Notes: generated by a model not told the origin, from the sequence alone. A stretch of 31,856 bases of DNA from Gammaproteobacteria bacterium (GCA_017577365.1 PKRJ01000040.1:1-31856); one strand, 5' to 3'; counted from the first letter of the stretch, positions 8,175 through 17,140 are shown. A program made the numbers and translations.

Positions 8175-10454
8175 CTACTCCGGAAGATGCTCGAGCTCCC
8201 GCGTGGCCGGCTCGACGATCAGCTCGAGCTCCTCGCCGTCCTTCGAGACGTCGACGCGGACGTGACCTCCGTCGACGAGCTTGCCGAACAGCAGCTCCTC
8301 GGCGAGCGGCCGCTTGATGTGCTGCTGGATCACCCGCGCCATCGGCCGCGCGCCCATCTTCTCGTCGTAGCCGCGCACGGCGATCCACTCCCGCGCCGCC
8401 GGCTCGAGCTCGATCGTCACGTTGTTCTTGTCGAGCTGCGCCTCGAGCTCGAGGATCAGCTTGTCGACGACGCGCGCGATCGACTTCTTGTCGAGCGGCT
8501 TGAATTGGATGATCGCGTCGAGCCGGTTGCGGAACTCCGGCGAGAACAGGCGCTTGATCGCCTCCATCGCGTCGGAGCTGTGGTCCTGATACGTGAAGCC
8601 GACGGAAGGCCGGCTCGCCTCCTGAGCGCCGGCATTCGTCGTCATCACGATCGTCACGTTGCGGAAGTCCGCCTTGCGGCCGTTGTTGTCCGTGAGCGTG
8701 CCGTGGTCCATGACCTGCAACAGCAGGTTGAAGACCTCGGGGTGCGCCTTCTCGATCTCGTCGAGCAGGAGCACGCAGTGCGGGTTCTTCGTGATCGCCT
8801 CCGTCAAGAGACCGCCCTGATCGAAGCCGACGTAGCCCGGCGGCGCGCCGATCAGTCGCGAGACCGTATGGCGCTCCATGTACTCGGACATGTCGAAGCG
8901 CACGAGCTCGACGCCCATCGTCAGCGCGAGCTGGCGAGTGACCTCGGTCTTGCCGACGCCGGTGGGGCCCGCGAACAGGAAGCAGCCGATCGGGCGCCGC
9001 TCGTCGCCGAGACCGGAGCGCGCCATCTTGATCGCCGACGCGAGCGCCTCGATCGCCTCGTCCTGACCGAAGATCACGAGCTTCAGGTCGCGCTCGAGGT
9101 TACGCAGCACGTCGCGATCCGACGCCGACACGGTCTTCGGCGGGATCCGCGCCATCTTCGCGACGATGTTCTGGATGATCTCGACGGTGACCTTCGTCGG
9201 CCGCGTCGCGGGCGGCTGCAGCCGGCAGCTCGCGCCCGCCTCGTCGATGACGTCGATCGCCTTGTCCGGCAGGTGCCGGTCGTTGATGTGCTTCGCCGAC
9301 AGCTCCGCGGCGGCCTTGAGCGCGTCGTCGTCGTAGAGCACGCCGTGATGCTCCTCGAACCGGCTCTTCAAGCCGCGCAGAATCTCGACGGTTTCCGCGA
9401 CCGTCGGCTCCGGCACGTCGATCTTCTGGAAACGACGCGCAAGCGCGTGATCCTTCTCGAAGATGTTGCGGAACTCCGTATACGTCGTCGAGCCGATGCA
9501 GCGTAGCTCCCCGTTCGCGAGCACCGGCTTGATCAGGTTCGACGCATCCATCACGCCGCCGGACGCCGCGCCGGCGCCGATCAGCGTGTGGATCTCGTCG
9601 ATGAAGAGAATCGCGCCCGGCTGCTTCTTGAGCTCGGCGACGACGCTCTTCAGCCGCTTCTCGAAATCGCCGCGATATTTCGTGCCCGCGATCAGCGAGC
9701 CCATATCGAGCGCGTAGATCGTGCTGTCGGCGAGCACCTCGGGCACGCGCCCTTCGACGATGAGCCGCGCGAGCCCTTCCGCGAGCGCCGTCTTACCGAC
9801 GCCCGCCTCGCCGACGAACAGCGGATTGTTCTTGCGGCGGCGGCAAAGGATCTGGATCGTCCGCTCGATCTCGAGCTCGCGGCCGATCAAGGGATCGATC
9901 TTGCCGGCCTCGGCGAGCGCGTTCAGGTTCGTCGTGAAGCGCTCGAGCGCGCTCGGCTCCGCGCCTCCGCGGGGATCGCCGGCGAGCGTGCGATCGGGAT
10001 CCGTCTTGTCCTCGTGCAGCTTCGCGACGCCGTGCGAGATGTAGTTGACGACGTCGAGCCGCGTGATGTCCTGCAGCCCGAGGAAGTAAACGGCCTGCGA
10101 CTGCTTCTCGCTGAAGATCGCGACGAGCACGTTCACCGGCGTCACTTCCTTCTTGCCGCTCGACTGGACGTGGAAGACCGCCCTCTGCAGCACTCGCTGG
10201 AAGCCGAGGGTCGGCTGGACGTCGACATCCTCGTCCTCGCCGGGGCGCAGCCGCGGCGTGGAGTCGTCGATGAAGTCCGTGAGGTCCTGCCTGAGCCGCG
10301 CGATATCCGCGCCGCAGGCCCTCAGGACCTCGATGACCTGCGGCACGTCGAGCAGCGCGAGCAAGAGGTGCTCGACGGTGATGTATTCGTGACGTTCCTC
10401 GCGGGAGCGCTGGAACGCCTCGTTCAGGCAGTACTCGAGTTCGCTCGATAACAT
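8175..10454 (-). CDS. clpA: ATP-dependent Clp protease ATP-binding subunit ClpA
   Basis: AAA+ unfoldase that feeds substrates to ClpP. The 759 residues match E. coli ClpA in length. The order is: N-terminal Clp-N double repeat (1-145) that docks ClpS; first ATPase with Walker A 'GEAGVGKT' at 215-222 and Walker B 'AILFIDEIHT'; second ATPase with 'GPTGVGKT' at 496-503 and 'VLLLDEIEKAHPEV'. The ClpP-docking loop reads VGF at 618-620, where E. coli has IGL; hydrophobic character is kept. The start ATG shares one base with the clpS stop (TGATG), so the two are translationally coupled. clpP is not in the window. Confidence 0.97.
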   Translation of the reverse strand: MLSSELEYCLNEAFQRSREERHEYITVEHLLLALLDVPQVIEVLRACGADIARLRQDLTDFIDDSTPRLRPGEDEDVDVQPTLGFQRVLQRAVFHVQSSGKKEVTPVNVLVAIFSEKQSQAVYFLGLQDITRLDVVNYISHGVAKLHEDKTDPDRTLAGDPRGGAEPSALERFTTNLNALAEAGKIDPLIGRELEIERTIQILCRRRKNNPLFVGEAGVGKTALAEGLARLIVEGRVPEVLADSTIYALDMGSLIAGTKYRGDFEKRLKSVVAELKKQPGAILFIDEIHTLIGAGAASGGVMDASNLIKPVLANGELRCIGSTTYTEFRNIFEKDHALARRFQKIDVPEPTVAETVEILRGLKSRFEEHHGVLYDDDALKAAAELSAKHINDRHLPDKAIDVIDEAGASCRLQPPATRPTKVTVEIIQNIVAKMARIPPKTVSASDRDVLRNLERDLKLVIFGQDEAIEALASAIKMARSGLGDERRPIGCFLFAGPTGVGKTEVTRQLALTMGVELVRFDMSEYMERHTVSRLIGAPPGYVGFDQGGLLTEAITKNPHCVLLLDEIEKAHPEVFNLLLQVMDHGTLTDNNGRKADFRNVTIVMTTNAGAQEASRPSVGFTYQDHSSDAMEAIKRLFSPEFRNRLDAIIQFKPLDKKSIARVVDKLILELEAQLDKNNVTIELEPAAREWIAVRGYDEKMGARPMARVIQQHIKRPLAEELLFGKLVDGGHVRVDVSKDGEELELIVEPATRELEHLPE

Positions 10455-10783
10455 CAGGTTTCTTCCATAGTGCAGAGCAGCGGATGTTGGTGCTGCTGGG
10501 CCATGCCCGTCACCTGCGCCACCTTCGTTTCGGCGATCTCGTAGGTGTAGACACCGCAGACCCCTTTACCCTTCGTGTGGACCTCCAGCATGATGCGCGT
10601 CGCGGTGTTGCGGTCCATGCCGAACACCTTCTGCAACACCTGCACGACGAACTCCATCGGGGTGTAATCGTCGTTGAGTAGAATGACCCGATACAGCGGA
10701 GGCCGCTTCAGGATCGGGCGCGCCTCCTCTACGGCGAGCCCGTGGTCATCGTCCCTGCCCGGTTTCAATCGATCGTCCGACAT
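10454..10783 (-). CDS. clpS: ATP-dependent Clp protease adaptor protein ClpS
   Basis: Binds proteins with N-terminal Leu, Phe, Tyr or Trp and delivers them to the ClpA N-domain. The 109-residue chain has a disordered acidic N-terminus (1-22) that is threaded into ClpA. The folded core follows, with the N-degron pocket motif 'LYRVILLNDDYTPMEFVVQV' and 'IMLEVHTKGKGVCGVYTYEIAE'. The Asn-Asp-Asp and downstream His belong to the pocket that grips the alpha-amino group. It is the first gene of the clpS-clpA unit. With aat nearby, the tagging enzyme and the recognition adaptor are encoded close together. Confidence 0.97.
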   Translation of the reverse strand: MSDDRLKPGRDDDHGLAVEEARPILKRPPLYRVILLNDDYTPMEFVVQVLQKVFGMDRNTATRIMLEVHTKGKGVCGVYTYEIAETKVAQVTGMAQQHQHPLLCTMEET

Positions 10784-10812
10784 GTCGCGAATTCGTTCGT
10801 CTTACGGCTCTC

Positions 10813-10841
10813 AATTTACCGACCGAGGCGCAGGCTCGCAA
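10813..10841 (-). promoter_or_regulatory. Candidate clpS-clpA promoter
   Basis: On the minus strand TTGCGA (10841-10836), 17 bp, then TAAATT (10818-10813), about 30 bp upstream of the clpS ATG. Both boxes match the sigma-70 consensus moderately. Confidence 0.4.
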
Positions 10842-10921
10842 TGTCCCGATCCCGCTTTCGTCGACCGTGTTTCCGTCGCCCAACAGCTTGTTATTTCAAG
10901 GATTTGTCGTCGCCGTGCGAC

Positions 10922-10951
10922 TTGTAGCGCCGCGCGGCGAGCGCCTATGAT
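10922..10951 (+). promoter_or_regulatory. Candidate gspCDEF promoter
   Basis: TTGTAG (10922-10927), an 18-bp GC-rich spacer, and TATGAT (10946-10951) lie about 30 bp upstream of the gspC start, in the divergent interval shared with clpS. Confidence 0.4.
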
Positions 10952-10981
10952 TCGTTACCGTCCCTATCGCCGCGAAGCGTG

Positions 10982-11932
10982 ATGAACGTCGCAAAATCGC
11001 TAAGTCAATGGAAGGAGCTTTCGCCCGAGCAGTGGCTGCGCGCGGCGAACCGCTTCCTTCCGCCCGCCGTGACGGCGGTGCTCGTCATCGCGATCGCTCA
11101 CCGCCTCGCGGAGATCACGTGGCTTGCGACCCCGCGCACGTCCTTCGACCGCCCCGCCCCGGTAATCGTTCACCCGACGAGCGAACGAACCGCCTCGACC
11201 GCGAACTTTTCGGCGCTCGCGGACTCCGACCTCTTCGGCAAGGCGCCCGAGGCGCCCGTGGAGGAACCCGTCGTCGTCGAGACGGTCGTCGACGCGCCGG
11301 ACACGACGCTCAACATCCGCCTGACCGGGGTCGCCGCCGACGAGGACGGCAAGCTGTCGCTCGCGATCGTCGCGAGCGGGCGGAGCGACGAGCGTAAGTA
11401 TCGGATCGGACAGGAGATCGAGAACACGAACGGCGCCACGCTGCACGCCGTTTACCCCGATCGGGTGATCCTGAATCGCGGCGGACGGCTCGAGGCGTTG
11501 CGGCTACCGAAAGAGCCGTCGCCGACGGCCGCGACGGCGGCGGCGTCTCGGATCCCTCCGGCGCGGCAACCGGTCGCCGCGCCGGCGGCGCCCGTCGAGG
11601 GCCCGACGTTTCGTGACCTCGCGAACGAGAATGCTTCGCGCCTAACCGATATCATGCGCCTCGCGCCGCAGTACGAAGGCGGCACGATGATCGGGTTCCG
11701 GGTCAACCCGGGGCGCAACCGCCAGGCGTTCGAGGCGCTGGGCCTGCAGCCGGGCGACGTCGTGACCCAGATCAACGGCATGGTGCTCGACGATCCGAAT
11801 CGCGCCCTGCAGGTTTTCGAGGCGCTCGGCGAGTCGGTGCAGGCGGAGGTCACCGTCGTGCGCGAGGGCGTCCCGAACGTGCTCGTCGTCGATACGACCC
11901 AGATTCAGAACATCGCGGAAGGCAGACAGTAA
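10982..11932 (+). CDS. gspC: Type II secretion system protein GspC
   Basis: Inner-membrane protein that links the assembly platform to the secretin and helps substrate choice. There is a short cytoplasmic N-terminus, one transmembrane helix (about residues 28-45, 'AVTAVLVIAIAHRLAEITW'), and an HR domain (about 100-165; 'LTGVAADEDGKLSLAIV', 'GQEIENTNGATLHAVYPDRVILNRGGRLE'). A Pro/Ala linker follows, then a C-terminal PDZ domain (about 225-310; 'MIGFRVNPGRNRQAFEALG' and 'GDVVTQINGMVLDD'). A PDZ rather than a coiled-coil end is the classical GspC type. A GTG at 10979 directly precedes the chosen ATG. gspD follows 66 bp downstream. Confidence 0.9.
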   Translation: MNVAKSLSQWKELSPEQWLRAANRFLPPAVTAVLVIAIAHRLAEITWLATPRTSFDRPAPVIVHPTSERTASTANFSALADSDLFGKAPEAPVEEPVVVETVVDAPDTTLNIRLTGVAADEDGKLSLAIVASGRSDERKYRIGQEIENTNGATLHAVYPDRVILNRGGRLEALRLPKEPSPTAATAAASRIPPARQPVAAPAAPVEGPTFRDLANENASRLTDIMRLAPQYEGGTMIGFRVNPGRNRQAFEALGLQPGDVVTQINGMVLDDPNRALQVFEALGESVQAEVTVVREGVPNVLVVDTTQIQNIAEGRQ

Positions 11933-11998
11933 CGAGAGCTCGAGCAGCATGGGGGGCACCGAACACATGAGCCGGTCATCGCGTAGAGGAACCGACCA

Positions 11999-13984
11999 GT
12001 GAGCCCGAGCGCGGCAGTCCGCCGTGCGCTGCGCGTCGCGGCGATCCTCTTCGTCCTCGCCGGAGCGCCGGTCGGCGCGCAGCAGCAATTCACGCTGAAT
12101 TTCCGCGATACGGACCTGCGTCAGGTCATCGAGACGGTCGGCGAGCTGACCGGCAGGAACTTCCTGCCCGACCCGAGGGTCCGCGGCACGGTGACGCTGA
12201 TCTCGAACACGCCGATGTCCCTCGACGCGGTCTACGAGGCGTTTCTCACGATGTTGTCGATCAACGGCTTCGTGACGATCGACGACGGCGAGTTCACGCG
12301 CATCGTCACGGATCAGACCGCAAGGCAGCTACCGAGCCCGACGAGCGCGCGCGAGCGCGAGGCGCTCGTGACGCAGGTCGTGCGCGTCGACAACGTCTCC
12401 GCCACGGCGCTCGTGCCCATCCTGCGGCCGATGCAGGCGCAGTATGCGCATCTCACCGCGATCCCGAACAGCAATCTGCTCGTCATCGTCGATCGCAAGT
12501 CGAACGTGGATCGACTGATCGAGGTCATCGAGGCGGTCGACCGGGAGATGGTCGAGGACGTCGAGGTGATTCGCTTGAATCACGCGTTCGCGGGCGAGGT
12601 CGTGCAGACGCTGAGCGCGGTCGCGCAGGCCTCGGCGGCCGCCGCCGGCGGCGCCCCGGGCGTGCAGATCGTCGCCGACGAGCGGACGAACAGCGTGCTC
12701 CTCTCCGGCACCGCGCAAGCAAGGCTGCGCTACCGCGCGCTCGTCGCGTATCTCGACGAGCCGGTCGAGGGCGGCGGCGACACGCGCGTTCGGTATCTGA
12801 ACTATGCCGACGCCGAGCAGCTCGCGACGCAGCTTCAGCAGCAATTCGGCGGCACCGGCGCGGCGACGGCCGCCGGCGCGAATGGCGCGGCGGCGCCGTC
12901 CGAGGGCCCGGTCATGATCTGGGCGGATGCGGCGACGAACGCACTCGTGATCAGCGCGCCGTCGCGGATCATGCAGAGCATGATGTCGATCATCGACCAG
13001 ATCGACATCCCGCGGGCTCAGGTCCTGGTCGAGGCGATCTTCGTCGAGGTCACCGACGAGAAAGCGGCCGAGCTCGGCGTCACGTGGATCGTCGACGGCT
13101 CGGACGACGACAACGCGGTCGGCCTCACGAACTTCAGCTCGACGACGCGCGGCGTCGTGCAGCTCGGCGCGGCCGCGCAAGGCGATCAGCCGTCGATCAA
13201 CGCGATTCCGGACGGCGCTTTGATCGGCGTCGGCCGCATCCGCGACACCGGCACGAGCTGGGCGGCGCTGTTGTCGGCGCTCCGCGGGGACGGCTCGACG
13301 AATATCATCGCGACGCCGCACGTCACGGTCCTCGACAACGACGAGGCGGAGATCTCCGTCGGCCAGGAAGTGCCGTTCCTCACCGGATCGTTCACCGCCA
13401 CGGGAACTTCGGACGGCGCGATCAATCCGTTCCAGACGATCCAGCGCGAGCCGGTCGGCACGAGCCTGCGCATCACGCCGCAGATCAACGAAGGCGACGG
13501 CATGAAGCTTCGCATCGAGGTCGAGCAGTCGAGCATCAATTTCGGCGCCGGCGGCGCGGTCGACCTGATCACGAACAACCGCACGATCTCGACGTCGGTC
13601 GCGGCGCGCGACGGCGAGATCCTCGTGCTCGGCGGGCTGATCGACGATCAGCTGCGCGAGACCGAGCAGCGCGTGCCCGGGCTCGGCCGCGTTCCGGGTC
13701 TCGGCTGGCTCTTCCGCGCGCGCTCGACCGAGCGAGTCAAGACGAACTTGATGGTGTTCATCCGGCCGACGATCCTGCGCGACAACATCCAGGCGGGCGT
13801 TCACACGAGCCGCAAGTACAACTACATCCGCGAGATGCAGCGCCTGCAGGCCGAGCGGCCAGTGCAGCTGATGCGCGGAGAGACCCGCCCGTTGCTTCCC
13901 GAGCTCGAGGAGCCGGACCGGACCGGCGAGCCTCGTTCCGAAGCCGATACGCCGGAGACGCGAAATCCCGACGATGGCGACTAA
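11999..13984 (+). CDS. gspD: Type II secretion system secretin GspD
   Basis: Forms the multimeric outer-membrane channel of the T2SS. A signal peptide ends near 'AGAPVGA' (residue ~28). N0 ('FTLNFRDTDLRQVIETVGEL') and N1-N3 ring domains follow, with long Gln/Ala/Gly loops, then the secretin domain (about 330-600). That domain includes 'VLVEAIFVEVTDEKAAELGV', 'NDEAEISVGQEVPFLTG' and 'GEILVLGGLIDDQ'. The C-terminal tail (about 600-661) is charged and Pro/Glu-rich; I cannot tell whether it is a pilotin-binding S-domain. The GTG start at 11999 has GAGGA about 8 nt upstream. The last 11 nt overlap gspE, consistent with coupled translation. Confidence 0.95.
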   Translation: MSPSAAVRRALRVAAILFVLAGAPVGAQQQFTLNFRDTDLRQVIETVGELTGRNFLPDPRVRGTVTLISNTPMSLDAVYEAFLTMLSINGFVTIDDGEFTRIVTDQTARQLPSPTSAREREALVTQVVRVDNVSATALVPILRPMQAQYAHLTAIPNSNLLVIVDRKSNVDRLIEVIEAVDREMVEDVEVIRLNHAFAGEVVQTLSAVAQASAAAAGGAPGVQIVADERTNSVLLSGTAQARLRYRALVAYLDEPVEGGGDTRVRYLNYADAEQLATQLQQQFGGTGAATAAGANGAAAPSEGPVMIWADAATNALVISAPSRIMQSMMSIIDQIDIPRAQVLVEAIFVEVTDEKAAELGVTWIVDGSDDDNAVGLTNFSSTTRGVVQLGAAAQGDQPSINAIPDGALIGVGRIRDTGTSWAALLSALRGDGSTNIIATPHVTVLDNDEAEISVGQEVPFLTGSFTATGTSDGAINPFQTIQREPVGTSLRITPQINEGDGMKLRIEVEQSSINFGAGGAVDLITNNRTISTSVAARDGEILVLGGLIDDQLRETEQRVPGLGRVPGLGWLFRARSTERVKTNLMVFIRPTILRDNIQAGVHTSRKYNYIREMQRLQAERPVQLMRGETRPLLPELEEPDRTGEPRSEADTPETRNPDDGD

Positions 13985-15485
13985 TCCCGAGCCGAACGTC
14001 GAAGCGATCGGCGCGAGCCCGGCCGAGCAGACGGGACCGCGCCGCCTGCCTTTCGCGTTCGCGAAACGGCACGGCGTGCTGATCCTCGACGGCGAGGCCG
14101 GCGGCCGATACAGCGCGATCTACCGCAAAGGCGCATCGATGCTGAGCCTCGCGGAGGTGCGCCGCTACGCGGGCGTCCCTGTCGCGTTCACCGAGGTCGA
14201 CTCCGAGACGTTCGATCAGGCGCTGCAAAGCGCGTACGAGAGCGGCGCCGCGATGACGATGGTCGAAGGGCTCGACGGCGACCTCGATCTCTCCGCCGTC
14301 GCGCAGCAGCTCCCCGAGCCTTCGGACCTGCTCGACAGCGACGACGAGGCGCCGATCATCCGCCTGATCAACGCGCTGTTGACGCAGGCGGTGAAGGACA
14401 ACGCGTCGGACATCCACATCGAGCCGTACGAGAACCGCCTCGCGGTGCGCTTCCGCATCGACGGCGTGCTGCGCGAGGTGCTGACGTCGCGGCGCGAGAT
14501 CGCGCCGCTCGTCGTCTCGCGCATCAAGGTCATGTCGAAGCTCGACATCGCCGAGAAGCGTCTGCCGCAGGACGGCCGGATCTCGCTCAGGATCGCCGGC
14601 CGCGCCGTGGACGTGCGCGTGTCGACGATCCCGTCGGGCTACGGCGAGCGGGTCGTGCTGCGACTCCTCGACAAGCAGGCCGGCCGGCTCACGCTCGAGC
14701 ATCTCGGCATGTCGCCCGAGGATCAGAAGAACATGGACGAGCTGATCCATCGGCCGCACGGCATCCTGCTCGTGACCGGGCCGACGGGCTCGGGCAAGAC
14801 GACGACGCTCTATGCCGCGCTCGAGCGCATCAACGATTCGAGCCGCAACATTCTGACCGTCGAGGATCCGATCGAGTATCACATCGACGGCATCGGCCAG
14901 ACGCAGGTCAACACGAAGGTCGACATGACGTTCGCACGCGGGCTGCGCGCGATCCTGCGCCAGGACCCGGACGTCGTGATGGTCGGCGAGATCCGCGACC
15001 TCGAGACGGCGGAGATCGCCGTTCAGGCGAGCTTGACCGGCCACCTCGTGCTATCGACGCTGCACACGAACACGGCCGTCGGCGCGGTCACGCGTCTGCG
15101 CGACATGGGCGTGGAGCCGTTCCTGCTCTCGTCGAGCCTGATCGGCGTGCTCGCGCAGCGCCTCGTGCGCGTGCTCGATCCCGAGCGCCGCGAGGCCTAC
15201 CGCGCGAGCGAGTACGAATGCCGTCTCATGGGCGTCGACCCGTCCGATCCGCCGATCCTTTACCGGCCGTCCGACGGCGTGAGCTATCGCGGACGCACCG
15301 GCATCTACGAGCTGATCACCGTCGACGGCACGATGCGCGCGATGATTCACGACGGCGCGGGCGAGCACGAGCTCGAGCGTTACGCGCGCACGCGCGGGCC
15401 GAGCATTCGCGAGGACGGCATTCGCAAGGTGCTCGCGGGGACGACGACGCTCGAGGAAGTCCTGCGCGTCACGCGCACGGATTGA
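13974..15485 (+). CDS. gspE: Type II secretion ATPase GspE (no tetracysteine motif)
   Basis: Cytoplasmic secretion ATPase that drives pseudopilus growth. The N-terminal N1E domain is residues 1-110. The catalytic region has 'DNASDIHIEPYENRLAVRFRI', Walker A 'GPTGSGKT' at 269-276, an Asp box ('ILTVEDPIEYHIDG'), Walker B ('DPDVVMVGEIRD') and a His box ('TGHLVLSTLHTN'). Odd: the two Cys-x-x-Cys pairs that bind zinc in most GspE proteins are absent. The first position reads DPER (402-405) and the second is replaced by 'RPSDGVSYRGRTG'. The flanking 'YRGRTGIYEL' is kept, so this is loss inside an otherwise normal protein. It overlaps gspD by 11 nt; gspF follows after 21 nt. Confidence 0.95.
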   Translation: MATNPEPNVEAIGASPAEQTGPRRLPFAFAKRHGVLILDGEAGGRYSAIYRKGASMLSLAEVRRYAGVPVAFTEVDSETFDQALQSAYESGAAMTMVEGLDGDLDLSAVAQQLPEPSDLLDSDDEAPIIRLINALLTQAVKDNASDIHIEPYENRLAVRFRIDGVLREVLTSRREIAPLVVSRIKVMSKLDIAEKRLPQDGRISLRIAGRAVDVRVSTIPSGYGERVVLRLLDKQAGRLTLEHLGMSPEDQKNMDELIHRPHGILLVTGPTGSGKTTTLYAALERINDSSRNILTVEDPIEYHIDGIGQTQVNTKVDMTFARGLRAILRQDPDVVMVGEIRDLETAEIAVQASLTGHLVLSTLHTNTAVGAVTRLRDMGVEPFLLSSSLIGVLAQRLVRVLDPERREAYRASEYECRLMGVDPSDPPILYRPSDGVSYRGRTGIYELITVDGTMRAMIHDGAGEHELERYARTRGPSIREDGIRKVLAGTTTLEEVLRVTRTD

Positions 15486-15506
15486 TCGCTCCCCGAGGCG
15501 ACGCCG

Positions 15507-16724
15507 ATGGGCGCTTACCAGTACGTCGCGGTCGATCCGAACGGCAAGGAGCACAAAGGCGTGCTCGAGGGCGACACCGCCCGGCACGTCCGCCAGCTCT
15601 TGCGCGAGCGCCAGCTCCTGCCGGTCGAGGTGACCGAGGTCGAGTCGCAGGAGCGCAAGACGAGCCGCGCGACGATCACGCTCAAGCGCGGCGTCTCGAC
15701 GCTCGACCTCGCGCTCGTCACGCGTCAGCTCGCGACGCTGCTACGCGCGGGCCTGCCGCTCGAGGAAGCGCTGCTCGCGGTCAGCGAGCAGACGGAGAAG
15801 GCGCGCATCAAGAGCATCCTGCTCGGCGTGCGCGCGAAAGTGCTCGAAGGTCATACGCTCGCGGCCGGTCTCGAGGAGTTCCCGCACGCGTTCCCGCAGG
15901 TCTATCGCGCGACCGCCTCGGCCGGCGAGCAGGCGGGCCGCCTCGACGCGGTCCTCGAGCGGCTTGCGGACTATACCGAGTCGCGCCACGCGCTGCGGCA
16001 GAAGATCAGCCACGCGATGGTCTATCCGATCGTGCTGACGGCGCTCGCGCTCGGCATCATCGCGCTGATGCTCGCGTACGTCGTGCCGAAAGTCGTCGGC
16101 GTCTTCGAGTCGACGAACCAGGAGCTCCCCCTGCTCACGACCTCGCTGATCGCGGTGTCGGATTTCATGCAGTCGTGGTGGTTCGCGGTGATCGGCGCGA
16201 TCGTCGTCGCGGTGCTCGGCGTGCGGCGCATGCTCAAGGTCGAGCATATCCGGCGGAGGGTGCACGGCTGGCTTCTGAGCGCGCCGCTGGTCGGCCGCAT
16301 CATTCGCGGCGTGAACACGGCCCGCTTCACGCGCACGCTCTCCATCCTCACGTCGAGCGGCGTGCCGGTGCTCGAAGCGCTCAGGATCAGCGCGACGGTC
16401 GTCACGAACCTGCCGATGCAGGACGCGGTGAAAGAGGCGGCGATACGCGTCAGCGAAGGCGGCGCGATCGGCCGGTCACTCGGGCAGTCGAAACTCTTCC
16501 CGCCGATGACGATCCATCTGATCTCGAGCGGCGAATCGAGCGGCGAGCTCGACCGAATGCTCGAGCGTGCCGCGACTCATCAGGAAAGCGAGATGGACAG
16601 CCTGATCGGCACGATGCTCAGCGTCCTGGAACCCGCGCTGATCATCGGCATGGGCCTGATCGTTCTCGCGATCGTCATGGCCATCCTGCTGCCGATCTTT
16701 CAGATCAATCAGCTCGTCGGCTGA
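15507..16724 (+). CDS. gspF: Type II secretion system inner-membrane platform protein GspF
   Basis: Polytopic platform protein around which the pseudopilus is assembled; it contacts GspE. The 405 residues contain two copies of the cytoplasmic T2SSF domain. The first is about 65-190, with 'LALVTRQLATLLRAGLPLEEAL' and 'FPQVYRATASAGEQAGRLD'. The second is about 270-395, with 'RFTRTLSILTSSGVPVLEAL' and 'PPMTIHLISSGESSGELD'. Membrane helices lie near 168-190, 220-240 and 375-400. A GAGG motif about 8 nt before the ATG serves as ribosome binding site. It is the last gsp gene here: no gspG-N follows, and the next gene has its own promoter. Confidence 0.95.
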   Translation: MGAYQYVAVDPNGKEHKGVLEGDTARHVRQLLRERQLLPVEVTEVESQERKTSRATITLKRGVSTLDLALVTRQLATLLRAGLPLEEALLAVSEQTEKARIKSILLGVRAKVLEGHTLAAGLEEFPHAFPQVYRATASAGEQAGRLDAVLERLADYTESRHALRQKISHAMVYPIVLTALALGIIALMLAYVVPKVVGVFESTNQELPLLTTSLIAVSDFMQSWWFAVIGAIVVAVLGVRRMLKVEHIRRRVHGWLLSAPLVGRIIRGVNTARFTRTLSILTSSGVPVLEALRISATVVTNLPMQDAVKEAAIRVSEGGAIGRSLGQSKLFPPMTIHLISSGESSGELDRMLERAATHQESEMDSLIGTMLSVLEPALIIGMGLIVLAIVMAILLPIFQINQLVG

Positions 16725-16796
16725 CCGTCGGCAAGGGCGTTTTCGCGGCAGTGTGACGGGCTTCGAAAACCCGGTTCGCACCGTCTTGCGGGGCTA

Positions 16797-16825
16797 TTGC
16801 CAAGGTCTTACCTTACCGCTATAAC
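16797..16825 (+). promoter_or_regulatory. Strong sigma-70-type promoter for the small acidic protein gene
   Basis: TTGCCA (16797-16802), a 17-bp spacer and TATAAC (16820-16825) are near consensus and lie about 50 bp upstream of the start codon at 16877. This separates the gene from gspCDEF transcription. Confidence 0.65.
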
Positions 16826-16876
16826 AGCGCGCACCGTGGGTGAGGAGAACGGTGACTCGTTGGTTGGAGGTTCGAC

Positions 16877-17140
16877 ATGAAGCACGGCGAGTCGGACGTG
16901 GATGACGATCTGCCGGACGACGAAACGGACGACGAGGAGGACGACGTCGATCCGTTGACGGATAACGTCGGCGACACGTCCGTCGAAATCAACGTCGAGC
17001 AATTGATTCAGGAAATCGAGATGCAAAGCATGACGAAGCGGCTCGACAGGGAAGCCGCGGCGCGGCGGCGTCTCGAGGAACTGATGGAGCAAAAGAGGGC
17101 GAAGAAAGAGCTCGAGGATTTCGAGGACTACGAAATTTGA
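16877..17140 (+). CDS. Small acidic protein, possibly PA3496-like
   Basis: An 87-residue soluble protein in two parts. The N-terminal ~35 residues are almost all Asp/Glu with Val, Pro and Thr. The C-terminal half is a charged helix ('RLDREAAARRRLEELMEQKR') ending in an acidic tail. The layout of acidic N-terminus followed by an RRR-LEE-(L/M)-EKR helix resembles the PA3496 family labelled 'putative envelope integrity protein', but the resemblance is only by pattern. No signal peptide or membrane segment is seen. GGAGG lies 6 nt before the ATG and a near-consensus promoter lies upstream, so it is probably well expressed. Function unknown. Confidence 0.7.
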   Translation: MKHGESDVDDDLPDDETDDEEDDVDPLTDNVGDTSVEINVEQLIQEIEMQSMTKRLDREAAARRRLEELMEQKRAKKELEDFEDYEI

